A stretch of 25,369 nt of DNA from Lachnospiraceae bacterium UBA3732. GTDB taxonomy: Bacteria; Bacillota; Clostridia; Lachnospirales; Lachnospiraceae. Positions 15,701-21,630 of this stretch are shown piece by piece (within the stretch, counting starts at the first letter, position 1; each line of letters begins with the position of its first letter). Below the pieces are notes generated by a model that had not been told where the DNA came from, made no database searches, and saw only the letters and a program-made list of their open reading frames with translations. The position numbers were made by a program, and so were the translations under genes. The stretch covers positions 1 through 25,369 of the forward strand of contig DFHD01000109.1 in the NCBI GenBank assembly GCA_002372545.1. Direction: 5' to 3'.

Positions 15701-15790
15701 AAGGCGCTGATGTATTATGAAAAGGCGCTTTCCGCTTACGGAAAGCATGCGCTGCTGGAGAAAAAATGTGAGGAGTTGAAAAAGAAATGA
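12746..15790 (+). CDS. J-like domain and TPR-repeat protein, partner of the adjacent Hsp70
   Basis: This 1014-residue cytoplasmic protein has an N-terminal J-domain-like helical hairpin (about residues 4-55: 'DIWAILNI', 'EIRRAYRTMLRKVNPEDDPEGF', 'QLREAYERAL'). The HPD tripeptide that stimulates Hsp70 ATPase is replaced by N33-P34-E35. The remainder is a long series of tetratricopeptide-type helix pairs (for example 'GKAYYQARMFREAIAVF', 'GTAYLESGDLDAAERWL', 'LARLYYRSDQPEKLEAL'), a scaffold for protein binding. The start is GTG 12746, with AGGGAAAG about 8 nt upstream; ATG 12755 is an alternative. The stop overlaps the Hsp70 start (ATGA), so the two are translationally coupled and likely work as a co-chaperone/chaperone pair. 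No terminator or promoter is clear in 12514-12745. Confidence 0.85.
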   Translation: MAEMDIWAILNIAKTDDKNEIRRAYRTMLRKVNPEDDPEGFKQLREAYERALRGEDPPGKSLNRQAEEAEGKKEDADAAGAMQAVESLFRHFFHRIDPKMWERLLDTDYFTMLDTSETGMMIILTNLMKYPYVPKDVLTVLNCRYRLTERADELSDRVPLAFFQYLERRLVSPDQIEMRLIRGPENADYDGFIEDYLNLRRAVMRGQKAEQAALLRKLERMDIQYPGLDEQYTRHLLQTGRTGEADRLSRILAEAYPFFDTMLLRADVLQILGHTGKMRDCLAVCGRLKPGEPALELRLARVEAEEGNYAQSRDRLVREVKKHPYDIVLRSELASVTAGLAEQLKGKLEASPDDPDLKMELGKAYYQARMFREAIAVFGSFHPGDEQLPEYLNYMGSCHLYIHKEKDAILAFETWLKVVDALPDTPENQKEKKQRGRTALLMGTAYLESGDLDAAERWLDQVEPEEPEDEDTLTETRIELLYRKGDYSACIRLCRELAEKKHVNYMSMLYRAKCALKRGNAEEAVFYAAQAMDIYPYMVDPYEVIIKVNILQGNLAEAGKILRKYERLGIPSVTAAYFRAMIAKEENRPAEAYRLLAGYEDKLSSPETCDLHHPEEFYILKGEILEALKDPHKALAAYLEAERLRPENDRIQGKLGVLLAKLHRFDEAEKRLSRQIEKKPEPLYYLTRGMCYREMNEDLRAREDYLRVAGETRIAAKTILFIADQLREMMLFRDAEGLYRRAMEKTAASGERRIALFGLARTLAERKKGDEARSVLMELVEGQAVTAELKLVLAGISMREGRIREAEDMLQSLLLYEQRGREEIYRALARLYYRSDQPEKLEALCAAVSGEKMDSTSMYLLLGKLFLWRGEWKRAEGVLLLAEQGSVRGPESAMLLAFAASHQFAGRGRMNRYLNLAGIRLKALTDSCEKAMIRTGSAILRGMIPEAEEQLSILIPAQAEDEYNERLYQIYLLAGMLAELRRDGAKALMYYEKALSAYGKHALLEKKCEELKKK

Positions 15791-17505
15791 TCGTTGGGAT
15801 TGATCTGGGAACCACCAATAGTCTTATTGCCTATTTTGACGGCGAAAAGCCGGTGGTGATCCCCAACAGACTGGGTAAGATGCTGACGCCTTCGGTGGTT
15901 TCCATCGATGAGGAGGGAACGACCTATGTGGGTGAAACAGCAAGAGTAAGAGGGATGACCCATCCGGAGGAAACCGCCTCCTGCTTTAAGCGGAGTATGG
16001 GAACGAAAAGAGAATACCGGCTTGGAAACAGGGTTTTTTCCGCAACGGAGCTTTCTGCTCTGGTGCTGAAATATCTCAAGGAGGATGCGGAGACCTGGCT
16101 GGGCGAACCGGTGACGGAGGCCGTGATCAGTGTACCTGCGTATTTTAATGATGCGCAGCGCCGGGCAACGAAGCAGGCGGGAGAAATGGCAGGCTTCCGG
16201 GTAGAAAGGATCGTATCCGAGCCGACCTCCGCGGCCATCAGCTACGGCTGCAGCAGGCGGGAGGGAGAAAACCGCTATCTTGTCTTTGACCTGGGCGGCG
16301 GAACCTTCGATGTATCCGTTCTGGAGTACAGCGACGGGATCATGGAGGTTCGGGCGGTAGCCGGGGATAATTTCCTTGGAGGCGAGGACTTTACTGTTGT
16401 TCTGGAAAAGCTTTTCCTCCGCAGGGAGGAGATCGCCGAGGCGAGCCTTTCGCCGAAGGAGCTGTCTCTTGTGCATGAAGCGGCGGAGAAGGCCAAGATC
16501 GCCTTCAGCGATGCGAAAAAAACAGAAATGCGCGTAACCCTGCAGGGGAAGGAAATCGTCAGAAGCTTTACCCTGGAGGAATATGAGCAGGCCTGCCAGA
16601 TACTTCTCGGCAGGATACGTAAGCCTATTGAAAGAAGTCTGAAGGATGCGGATGTGCGTCTGGCGGATATCACGGAGGTGCTTCTTGTGGGCGGCGCCAC
16701 GCGTCTTTCGCTGGTTAAGCGGTTTGTGGGACGGCTGTTCGGCCGGATACCCAACGGCAGGCTGAATCCCGATCAGGTGGTGGCAGAAGGCGCTGCTATT
16801 GAGGCGGCCATGAAGGAACGCCGGGAAGAGGTGAAGGAGCTGATCCTGACGGATGTATGCCCCTTTACGCTGGGCACGGAAATCTGCGTGACCAGAGCCG
16901 GCGGAAATAAGGAAAACGGTCATTATCTTCCCATTATTGAGCGGAATACCGTTATCCCCGTCAGCCGTACTCACCGGGTATATACGGCTAACGATGGTCA
17001 GTCGGCCCTCCGCGTAACGGTGCTCCAGGGTGAGAGCCGGCAGGCGGCCAACAACCTTCTTCTGGGCGAACTGGAAATCCCCGTGCCGGTAGCGGCAGAG
17101 GGTAAGGAATGCGCGGATATCACTTTTACTTACGATGTCAATTCCATTCTGGAGGTGATCGTGAAGGTGATCTCCACCGGTGAGGAGCGTCGGATGATTA
17201 TTAAAAATGAGCAGAACGGCCTTTCCGATGAGGAGGTGGAGGATCGCCTGGCTGAGCTTGCCAGCCTGAAGATACCGCCGAGAGAGCAGGAAAGCAACAA
17301 GCTGCTTCTCGCCGAGGGTAACCGGATGTATGAAGAGGCCACCGGAAGTGTCAGAAATCTGATCGAACGGGAGATGAATCTTTTCGAAACTGCGCTGGAC
17401 ACCCAGGATAAAAAGAAGTTCGGGCCGGCGGCGGAACGTCTTCGTGAGGTGTTGGATGAACTGCGGCGTCGGCAGGAGACCGGCGAAGACCTGGAAGATG
17501 AGTAG
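15787..17505 (+). CDS. hscC: HscC-like Hsp70 family chaperone
   Basis: This 572-residue Hsp70 paralogue, shorter than DnaK (about 610-640), resembles HscC. The N-terminal ATPase domain carries DLGTTNS (6-12), 'ISVPAYFNDAQRRATKQAG' (114-132), phosphate-2 loop VFDLGGGTFDV (166-176) and adenosine motif 'VLLVGGATRL'. A substrate-binding beta domain follows (about 355-480, including 'NTVIPVSRTHRVYTA'), then a short helical lid ending in an acidic tail. HscC proteins are specialised ATP-driven chaperones distinct from the housekeeping DnaK. Its ATG overlaps the stop of the J-like/TPR gene. A 34-bp imperfect duplication of the last codons including the stop lies immediately downstream. Confidence 0.9.
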   Translation: MIVGIDLGTTNSLIAYFDGEKPVVIPNRLGKMLTPSVVSIDEEGTTYVGETARVRGMTHPEETASCFKRSMGTKREYRLGNRVFSATELSALVLKYLKEDAETWLGEPVTEAVISVPAYFNDAQRRATKQAGEMAGFRVERIVSEPTSAAISYGCSRREGENRYLVFDLGGGTFDVSVLEYSDGIMEVRAVAGDNFLGGEDFTVVLEKLFLRREEIAEASLSPKELSLVHEAAEKAKIAFSDAKKTEMRVTLQGKEIVRSFTLEEYEQACQILLGRIRKPIERSLKDADVRLADITEVLLVGGATRLSLVKRFVGRLFGRIPNGRLNPDQVVAEGAAIEAAMKERREEVKELILTDVCPFTLGTEICVTRAGGNKENGHYLPIIERNTVIPVSRTHRVYTANDGQSALRVTVLQGESRQAANNLLLGELEIPVPVAAEGKECADITFTYDVNSILEVIVKVISTGEERRMIIKNEQNGLSDEEVEDRLAELASLKIPPREQESNKLLLAEGNRMYEEATGSVRNLIEREMNLFETALDTQDKKKFGPAAERLREVLDELRRRQETGEDLEDE

Positions 17506-17539
17506 GGCGGAGACCGACGGCAATCTGGAAGATAAGTAG
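17472..17539 (+). repeat. 34-bp imperfect tandem duplication spanning the hscC stop codon
   Basis: The last ten codons, encoding ETGEDLEDE plus TAG (17476-17505), recur 34 bp later (17510-17539) as sequence that would read ETDGNLEDK plus TAG. Because 34 is not a multiple of three, the second copy is out of frame and untranslated. Several substitutions show that the duplication is not recent. Confidence 0.7.
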
Positions 17540-17618
17540 GCCGGAGGGACTGAACGTTGTTGAAAGGTGTTATTAAAAACTGAATGATAAAAACTGAATG
17601 ATCGTTTTCAACAAATGT

Positions 17619-17662
17619 AAAAAGCGGATGCGTGGGAAATACCATAGACATCCGCTTTTTTT
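17619..17662. terminator. Bidirectional terminator between hscC and the XRE gene
   Basis: AAAAAGCGGATG (17619-17630) pairs with CATCCGCTTTTTTT (17649-17662) around an 18-nt loop. T-runs follow the stem on both strands, so it can end the chaperone operon on the plus strand and the XRE gene on the minus strand. Confidence 0.9.
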
Positions 17663-17879
17663 ATTCTGAGTCGGAGGTTGTTTTGTCGGGAATGTGTTTC
17701 ATGATGTCCGATACATCGCAGTCCAAAAGTTGGCACAGTGTATCGATGGTCGTTACGTTGACAGGATTTCCTTTTTTGATGGAATAATAGTTTGTTCTTG
17801 AAAATCCCATTTTTTCCAGTCGATATGAGGTTATTCCCTTTTGCTTTAAGGTGTTAAAAAACGGTTCGTAGCTAATCAT
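17661..17879 (-). CDS. Small XRE/Cro-type DNA-binding regulator
   Basis: This 72-residue protein is almost entirely one Cro/C1-type helix-turn-helix: 'LKQKGITSYRLEKMGFSRTNYYSIKKGNPVNVTTIDTL' has the five-helix layout with SRTNYYSIKKG as recognition segment, and 'LCQLLDCDVSDIMKHI' closes the domain. The C-terminal tail is short and polar. Such single-domain proteins are common stand-alone regulators. The promoter is at 17912-17940. It is divergent from an SPFH-gene remnant (18048), which it may once have controlled. The stop codon lies in the arm of the shared terminator. Confidence 0.88.
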   Translation of the reverse strand: MISYEPFFNTLKQKGITSYRLEKMGFSRTNYYSIKKGNPVNVTTIDTLCQLLDCDVSDIMKHIPDKTTSDSE

Positions 17880-17911
17880 TTCTTCATCCCATCCCTTTTG
17901 TTTTTGTTTTA

Positions 17912-17940
17912 TTCATATGTGCGTGATATGGGAATGTAAA
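17912..17940 (-). promoter_or_regulatory. Promoter of the XRE regulator
   Basis: On the minus strand TTTACA (17940-17935) and TATGAA (17917-17912) are separated by 17 bp, about 33 nt before the start codon. The -10 match is moderate. Confidence 0.5.
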
Positions 17941-17977
17941 AGATATCGTATGTACGAAAAACTTTCGCATCGGTTGG

Positions 17978-18037
17978 TGTTATATTAGAATTAGTTTTTT
18001 TGTGCGGATGATCAGTAAATCTCAAAGATAAAAGGAG
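17978..18037 (+). promoter_or_regulatory. Extended -10 promoter and ribosome-binding site of the SPFH-gene remnant
   Basis: TG-T-TATATT (17978-17986) is an extended -10 element without a good -35 box. A strong AAAGGAG (18031-18037) follows, ahead of ATG 18041 and ATG 18048. These expression signals survive although the gene behind them is destroyed. Confidence 0.45.
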
Positions 18038-18047
18038 AACATGAAAT

Positions 18048-18104
18048 ATGGCGCAGATCTGAGAAGTATTAAAATACGAAGGAGATAACAGTACCTTTAT
18101 AAGA
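18048..18104 (+). pseudogene. Remnant start of an SPFH-domain (YdjI-like) gene
   Basis: From ATG 18048 the frame reads MAQI, an in-frame TGA at codon 5, then EVLKYEGDNSTFI. The pattern of a short M-A-x-I-I start and then V-x-K-Y-E-G-D-N-x-T-F-[IV]-W is, from memory, the opening of SPFH-domain proteins annotated as YdjI or 'virion core protein'. Here the match ends after FI, and the following sequence (to an in-frame TAA at 18255-18257) looks unrelated. Thus only about 18 codons remain and they contain a stop. An alternative reading from ATG 18041 gives a 15-codon peptide ending at TAA, which I consider coincidental. Confidence 0.55.
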
Positions 18105-18148
18105 TTTACGTGTCGGGCTTCACCTGCGCAACAGATATATGCAAAACT

Positions 18149-18187
18149 GCCAGCGGCCGGATATGAAAGATCATATCCTCCGCCGGC
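18149..18187. terminator. Hairpin downstream of the Rpn nuclease gene
   Basis: GGATATG (18059-equivalent arm, 18159-18165) pairs with CATATCC (18172-18178) around a 6-nt loop. The stem continues as GCGG/CCGC and GCC/GGC across small mismatches. On the minus strand it lies about 80 bp after the Rpn stop and is followed only by TTTT, so it may be a weak terminator for that gene. No U-run follows on the plus strand. Confidence 0.4.
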
Positions 18188-18270
18188 GTATTTACTGGAT
18201 TCTAATTGTGTTTTGTTATCGTTTCAGTTTTTGTGTATTATTTCCTTTATCGAATAATGCTTATAAATGA

Positions 18271-19191
18271 TCATTCGCTCTCGGGGTTATCCTGACCAAG
18301 TAATTCTGAAGCCGCTTCTGCAGAGATCCGACCTTGATCAAGAAGGCTCTGTACCTTATGTTCCATTTGAGAAAGTGTTTGTGACCGGCCCTCTTCAAGG
18401 CCTTTTTCAAGCCCTTCTTCAAGCCCTTCATTCCTTCCGATCAGATAATAATCTCTTCCATATACGTTCATGAACATATATTCTTCCCTCCAAGCTTCGT
18501 TTGCTCTGGCCTCGTCGACTGCAGATTTTAACTGCTTCAGAAAACCGGTTTCCGGGTTTTCAGGTGCGTTGATCAGGAAGTCCAGAAATTCCCGCAATTC
18601 AGGACTGACATCGTCTTTCATGCCGTTGGCATTCAGAAATACTTTAAATGATCCGTCTTCCAAAGATATTTCATAATTCTCCGTGCAAATATTTTTGAAA
18701 GAATACAGACATCTGTTCTTTCCAAACGGATCAAACGGACAGATGAAAATGACATAGCTGTCGGTCAGTTGGTCGTAACTCCCGCCCTTCAGGAGAGAAT
18801 TGGTATCCATTATACCGGAATAGTATCTGGCACGCTTCGGAAGGCTCTTCGTATCAGCCATCTGCATCTCAAGATCGTAATGGCGGCCGTCCGAGTCTTT
18901 TGTGTATGCATCTAATCGGACACCTTTTGTAGGATAATGATTCTTCAGATACTTCTCAATCTCGACATCCTTGATCTCAGTGATGTTAAGCTGCGGAAGG
19001 ATGATCTGTAGGAGCTTTAAACAGAGATCCTTATGTGTCCGCATGATCTTTCCAAAAAGGAAACTGTTTGTAAGCGTCAGCTTATCATACGGAGTAGGCT
19101 CTGAAACAGAATTAACTCCGGTCTTCACGGTGGAACTGGTTTTCTTTTCTGTACGGATAGTTGCTGAGGATTCGTTTACGGTTATATTCAT
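18271..19191 (-). CDS. Rpn-family PD-(D/E)XK nuclease (recombination-promoting nuclease/putative transposase)
   Basis: This 306-residue protein has the full Rpn layout. After a polar N terminus comes the PD-(D/E)XK core: 'GVRLDAYTKD' with D94, 'YDLEMQ' with E108-x-Q110, then the signature 'LPKRARYYSGIMDT', 'LTDSYVIFICPFDPFG' and 'LNANGM'. A helical linker leads to 'EARANEAWREEYM', the G-L-E-E-G repeat and a small C-terminal domain. Rpn proteins are DNA endonucleases linked in E. coli to recombination and to phage defence. The start at 19191 is supported by GAGGGG upstream and by a promoter at 19231-19259 that lies inside the longer possible frame (from 19263), excluding it. An internal GGAGGG/ATG at 18491-18475 could yield a 68-residue C-terminal product. 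Confidence 0.88.
   Translation of the reverse strand: MNITVNESSATIRTEKKTSSTVKTGVNSVSEPTPYDKLTLTNSFLFGKIMRTHKDLCLKLLQIILPQLNITEIKDVEIEKYLKNHYPTKGVRLDAYTKDSDGRHYDLEMQMADTKSLPKRARYYSGIMDTNSLLKGGSYDQLTDSYVIFICPFDPFGKNRCLYSFKNICTENYEISLEDGSFKVFLNANGMKDDVSPELREFLDFLINAPENPETGFLKQLKSAVDEARANEAWREEYMFMNVYGRDYYLIGRNEGLEEGLEKGLEEGRSQTLSQMEHKVQSLLDQGRISAEAASELLGQDNPESE
18475..18491 (-). promoter_or_regulatory. Internal ribosome-binding site and start codon inside the Rpn gene
   Basis: On the minus strand GGAGGG (18491-18486) is followed after 8 nt by an in-frame ATG (18477-18475, codon 239). The encoded stretch is W-R-E-E-Y-M, equivalent to W-R-D-E-Y-M in the tail-only gene at 579-595, with identical spacing. 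Translation from here would give a 68-residue protein covering the glycine-repeat and C-terminal domain. Confidence 0.5.
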
Positions 19192-19230
19192 ATAGCCCCT
19201 CTTTCCGAATCCGAAAATACGCTTAAGTTT

Positions 19231-19259
19231 ATTATGGTTTGGAGGGGAAGAAATGTCAA
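19231..19259 (-). promoter_or_regulatory. Promoter of the Rpn nuclease gene
   Basis: On the minus strand a perfect TTGACA (19259-19254) and CATAAT (19236-19231) are separated by 17 bp. The predicted start near 19224 leaves a leader of about 33 nt before the ATG at 19191. Confidence 0.75.
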
Positions 19260-19320
19260 GCAATTACTTCGCCCTTTCCAGATCACACTTGACGAAGCTG
19301 CTGCAAGAAGAATGTTGGAG

Positions 19321-19842
19321 TTAAAATGATATGGTGGCTTCCTCCGGAAACAGTGTTGAAAGCCCGGGGCCGTATTTGTCCAGCTTGAGCGTTTCGTAGG
19401 TGGCGCAGATTTTATCGGCAAGACAGAGAATCCTGGCCTCCCTTGTCCGGGGGAAACGGAAGAGATTCAGGGGAAACATATGAGAATAGATGGCCGTGGC
19501 TGTGGCGGGACCGATCCCGAAATCACGGCCGGCGTTATACATGGACACCTCCGCATGCGTATAGCCGTGCAGGGGGTGTTCATTTTTATTTTTATGCCAG
19601 TCATAAAGATAATAATCATGCAGAAGGCCGGCCCGGATCAGCACCCGCATATTTACTTTTTTTTTGCTGTGCAGGGCAATTTCCACACTTTTATAGGTTA
19701 CCGCGGCGGAGTGGATGGCCGTGGTGATGGTGCCGTGCTGGATAAAGGTATGCTGGGGCAGATATTTTTCCGAGGAAAGGATATCCTTTCCGTAATGGCG
19801 GATAATCGAAAGTATTTTTTCATTTTCTCCAAGCTGTTTCAT
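19321..19842 (-). CDS. HD-domain phosphohydrolase-like protein
   Basis: This 173-residue protein has an HD fold with candidate metal ligands H44, the H75-D76 pair in 'AGLLHDYYLYDW', H92/H96 in 'PLHGYTHAEVS', H121 in 'YSHMFPLN' and D143 in 'CLADKICATYE'. HD proteins hydrolyse phosphate esters, often of nucleotides. This short type, common in Clostridia, has no known substrate. I prefer the ATG at 19842 because CAGGAGATCAAAATG gives a good Shine-Dalgarno; the frame could extend to ATG 19920, which lacks one. A promoter at 19943-19972 fits either start. Downstream the gene ends close to the Rpn promoter region without a visible terminator. Confidence 0.82.
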   Translation of the reverse strand: MKQLGENEKILSIIRHYGKDILSSEKYLPQHTFIQHGTITTAIHSAAVTYKSVEIALHSKKKVNMRVLIRAGLLHDYYLYDWHKNKNEHPLHGYTHAEVSMYNAGRDFGIGPATATAIYSHMFPLNLFRFPRTREARILCLADKICATYETLKLDKYGPGLSTLFPEEATISF

Positions 19843-19942
19843 TTTGATCTCCTGAATCGGGTAGCGTAACAAAACGATATGACTGAGAATTAAACTGCGG
19901 GATTCCGTTGAAATTCCCATTATACATCATTGTCCGGGCGCT

Positions 19943-19972
19943 ATTCTATCATGTGGGACCGGGTTCTGTCAA
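19943..19972 (-). promoter_or_regulatory. Promoter of the HD-domain gene
   Basis: On the minus strand a perfect TTGACA (19972-19967) and TAGAAT (19948-19943) are separated by 18 bp, with TG one base before the -10 (extended -10). It drives leftward, divergent from the amylase-like operon promoter. Confidence 0.65.
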
Positions 19973-20064
19973 AGCGCAATTGATCATTTTCCGGTGCTTT
20001 TTCTCCAACAGTTTTTTCGTTTGCTGTCCTGTGGATAGTTTTTCATCTGACCGTCCTGCGGATA

Positions 20065-20093
20065 TTGATTCACGTCTTTTTTTTTGTTATAAT
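20065..20093 (+). promoter_or_regulatory. Promoter of the amylase-like to ABC-F operon
   Basis: TTGATT (20065-20070) and a perfect TATAAT (20088-20093) are separated by a 17-bp T-rich spacer. The start would be near 20100, giving a 65-nt leader that contains a GC-rich hairpin (GGCCGG 20111-20116 with CCGGCC 20122-20127). No other promoter is apparent among the five tightly packed genes that follow. Confidence 0.75.
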
Positions 20094-20164
20094 CATAAAG
20101 ATTAGGATTTGGCCGGCGGAACCGGCCGGCTGGGAAACCGGAATTATGTATTCGGAGGGTGAAT

Positions 20165-21628
20165 ATGCAGACAAACGGACTGATGTTTCAGTATTTCGAT
20201 TCCGCAGTCAAGGCGGATGGTAGTCTTTGGAGGGATCTGAAAAAGGATGCGCCGATGCTGAAGAAAAACGGCGTGACCTCTGTCTGGATGCCGCCGGCAT
20301 GGAAGGGCGTCCGGGGAGGAGAGGATTCCGGATATGGTGTATACGATCTCTATGACCTGGGTGAGTTCAGACAGAAGGGCTCAGTCAGGACCCGTTACGG
20401 AACAAAAAAGGAATATCTGGAGGCAATCCAGGCCGTCCACGATGAGGGTATGCAGGCCTATGCGGAGGTGTTTTTCAGCAGCTTCCACGGAGCGGATAAG
20501 ATCGAGGAGGTTCCGGCAGAGGAAATCAACAGTACGGATAACTGTCAGATGATCGGCGACGGCAAGGTGGTTGGTGCGCTGACCGGCTTTACCTTCCCCG
20601 GAAGAAAAGGAAAGTACAGCAATTTTAAGTGGGATCATACCATGTTCTCCGGCATTGACTGGAACCGGGAGGGAATCCTGGAGAGGCTGATCGAAGAGGA
20701 GGGCGAGGAAAGTAAAACGCTTGCGGCTATCCGGAAGAAGAATTATGAATTTCTGATGGACGCCCGCCTGAACTTTTCCAGCCAGGAGGTGTATGACCGC
20801 CTGGTGGCCTGGGCGGTATGGTATCTTGCGGAAACCGGCGTAGATGGATTCTGCCTGAATAAGACGGAGGATATCCCGGCTTCTTTCTACCGTGATTTTC
20901 TGATCCGCGTGAGAGAGCTGACCGGAAAGGAACTCTTTACCGTCGCGAATCATTCCCATTGGGATGCAGAAAAGCTGGCGGATTATCTGGAAGAGATCAA
21001 GCTTTCCGCTTCCCTCTTTGACACGCCGCTGCATTACAATTTCTATAACTGCGCAAAGGCGCACGGGGCTTACGACCTCAGAACCCTTTTCAGCGGTACT
21101 ATGTCGGAAAGAAATCCCCTGAAGGCAGTAACCTTCGTGGATAATAATAATTCCGAACCCGGCGGCATCCGGGATTCCTATGTGGAGGAATGGTTCAAGC
21201 CCATGGCTTATGCGTCCATCCTTCTCAGGGAAAGCGGATATCCCTGCATCTTCTACGGTGACTATAAGGGAATCCCCGAGAAGAAGATCAAGTCCAAGAA
21301 GCAGCTGCTGGACAAGCTGATGAAGCTGAGAAAGATGAAGGCTTACGGAACGCAGCATGATTATCTGGACGATCCGGATGTGATCGGCTGGACCAGAGAA
21401 GGGGATGCGGATCATAAGGATTCCGGACTTGCTGTGGTACTTTCCGACGGCCGCGGCGGAACAAAGCGGATGTACATCGGCAGACAGTTTGCCGGAAAGC
21501 ATTTCTCTGATGTTATGGGCAATGCCAAGTATAATATCAAGATCGATCAGGACGGCTTCGGTGAGTTTTATGTAAACCGCGGTGCAGTATCTGTTTGGGT
21601 GCATAAGGAACCGAAGGCGGAGGCATAA
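20165..21628 (+). CDS. Cytoplasmic alpha-amylase-like protein (GH13_5 fold) lacking all catalytic residues
   Basis: This 487-residue protein aligns by eye with liquefying alpha-amylases (GH13 subfamily 5) nearly end to end: 'MFQYFDSAVKADGSLW', 'GYGVYDLYDLGEFRQKG', 'LKAVTFVDN', 'ESGYPCIFYGDYKG' and 'AYGTQHDY'. It has no signal peptide. The active site is gone. Region I D-x-x-x-NH is E101-V-F-F-SS. In region II the R-x-D nucleophile motif is C230-L-N232, and K-H is E-D. Region III glutamate is N262 in 'FTVANHS'. Region IV H-D is N328-N329. Calcium-site residues around 'DARLNF' are also altered. The frame is intact and strongly expressed-looking (CGGAGGG, promoter 20065-20093). It is likely a pseudoenzyme, perhaps a glycan-binding or regulatory protein. 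GTG 20159 overlaps the Shine-Dalgarno and is not the start. Confidence 0.88.
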   Translation: MQTNGLMFQYFDSAVKADGSLWRDLKKDAPMLKKNGVTSVWMPPAWKGVRGGEDSGYGVYDLYDLGEFRQKGSVRTRYGTKKEYLEAIQAVHDEGMQAYAEVFFSSFHGADKIEEVPAEEINSTDNCQMIGDGKVVGALTGFTFPGRKGKYSNFKWDHTMFSGIDWNREGILERLIEEEGEESKTLAAIRKKNYEFLMDARLNFSSQEVYDRLVAWAVWYLAETGVDGFCLNKTEDIPASFYRDFLIRVRELTGKELFTVANHSHWDAEKLADYLEEIKLSASLFDTPLHYNFYNCAKAHGAYDLRTLFSGTMSERNPLKAVTFVDNNNSEPGGIRDSYVEEWFKPMAYASILLRESGYPCIFYGDYKGIPEKKIKSKKQLLDKLMKLRKMKAYGTQHDYLDDPDVIGWTREGDADHKDSGLAVVLSDGRGGTKRMYIGRQFAGKHFSDVMGNAKYNIKIDQDGFGEFYVNRGAVSVWVHKEPKAEA

Positions 21629-21630
21629 AT

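Noticed and set aside
15736..17523. A 595-codon open frame on the minus strand opposite the Hsp70 gene
   Set aside because: It mirrors a highly conserved, biased coding sequence; long antisense frames opposite Hsp70 genes are a known consequence of codon bias. The translation is rich in His, Leu and Pro with no recognisable domain and no ribosome-binding site.
18041..18088. A 15-codon leader peptide from ATG 18041
   Set aside because: It shares the ribosome-binding site with the ATG at 18048, whose frame shows protein-family similarity. The leader peptide itself is not recognisable.
19253..19324. A 23-residue plus-strand peptide with GGAGGGG upstream
   Set aside because: The apparent ribosome-binding site lies in the spacer of the strong minus-strand Rpn promoter (19231-19259) and its start codon abuts the -35 box. 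No conserved feature supports the peptide.
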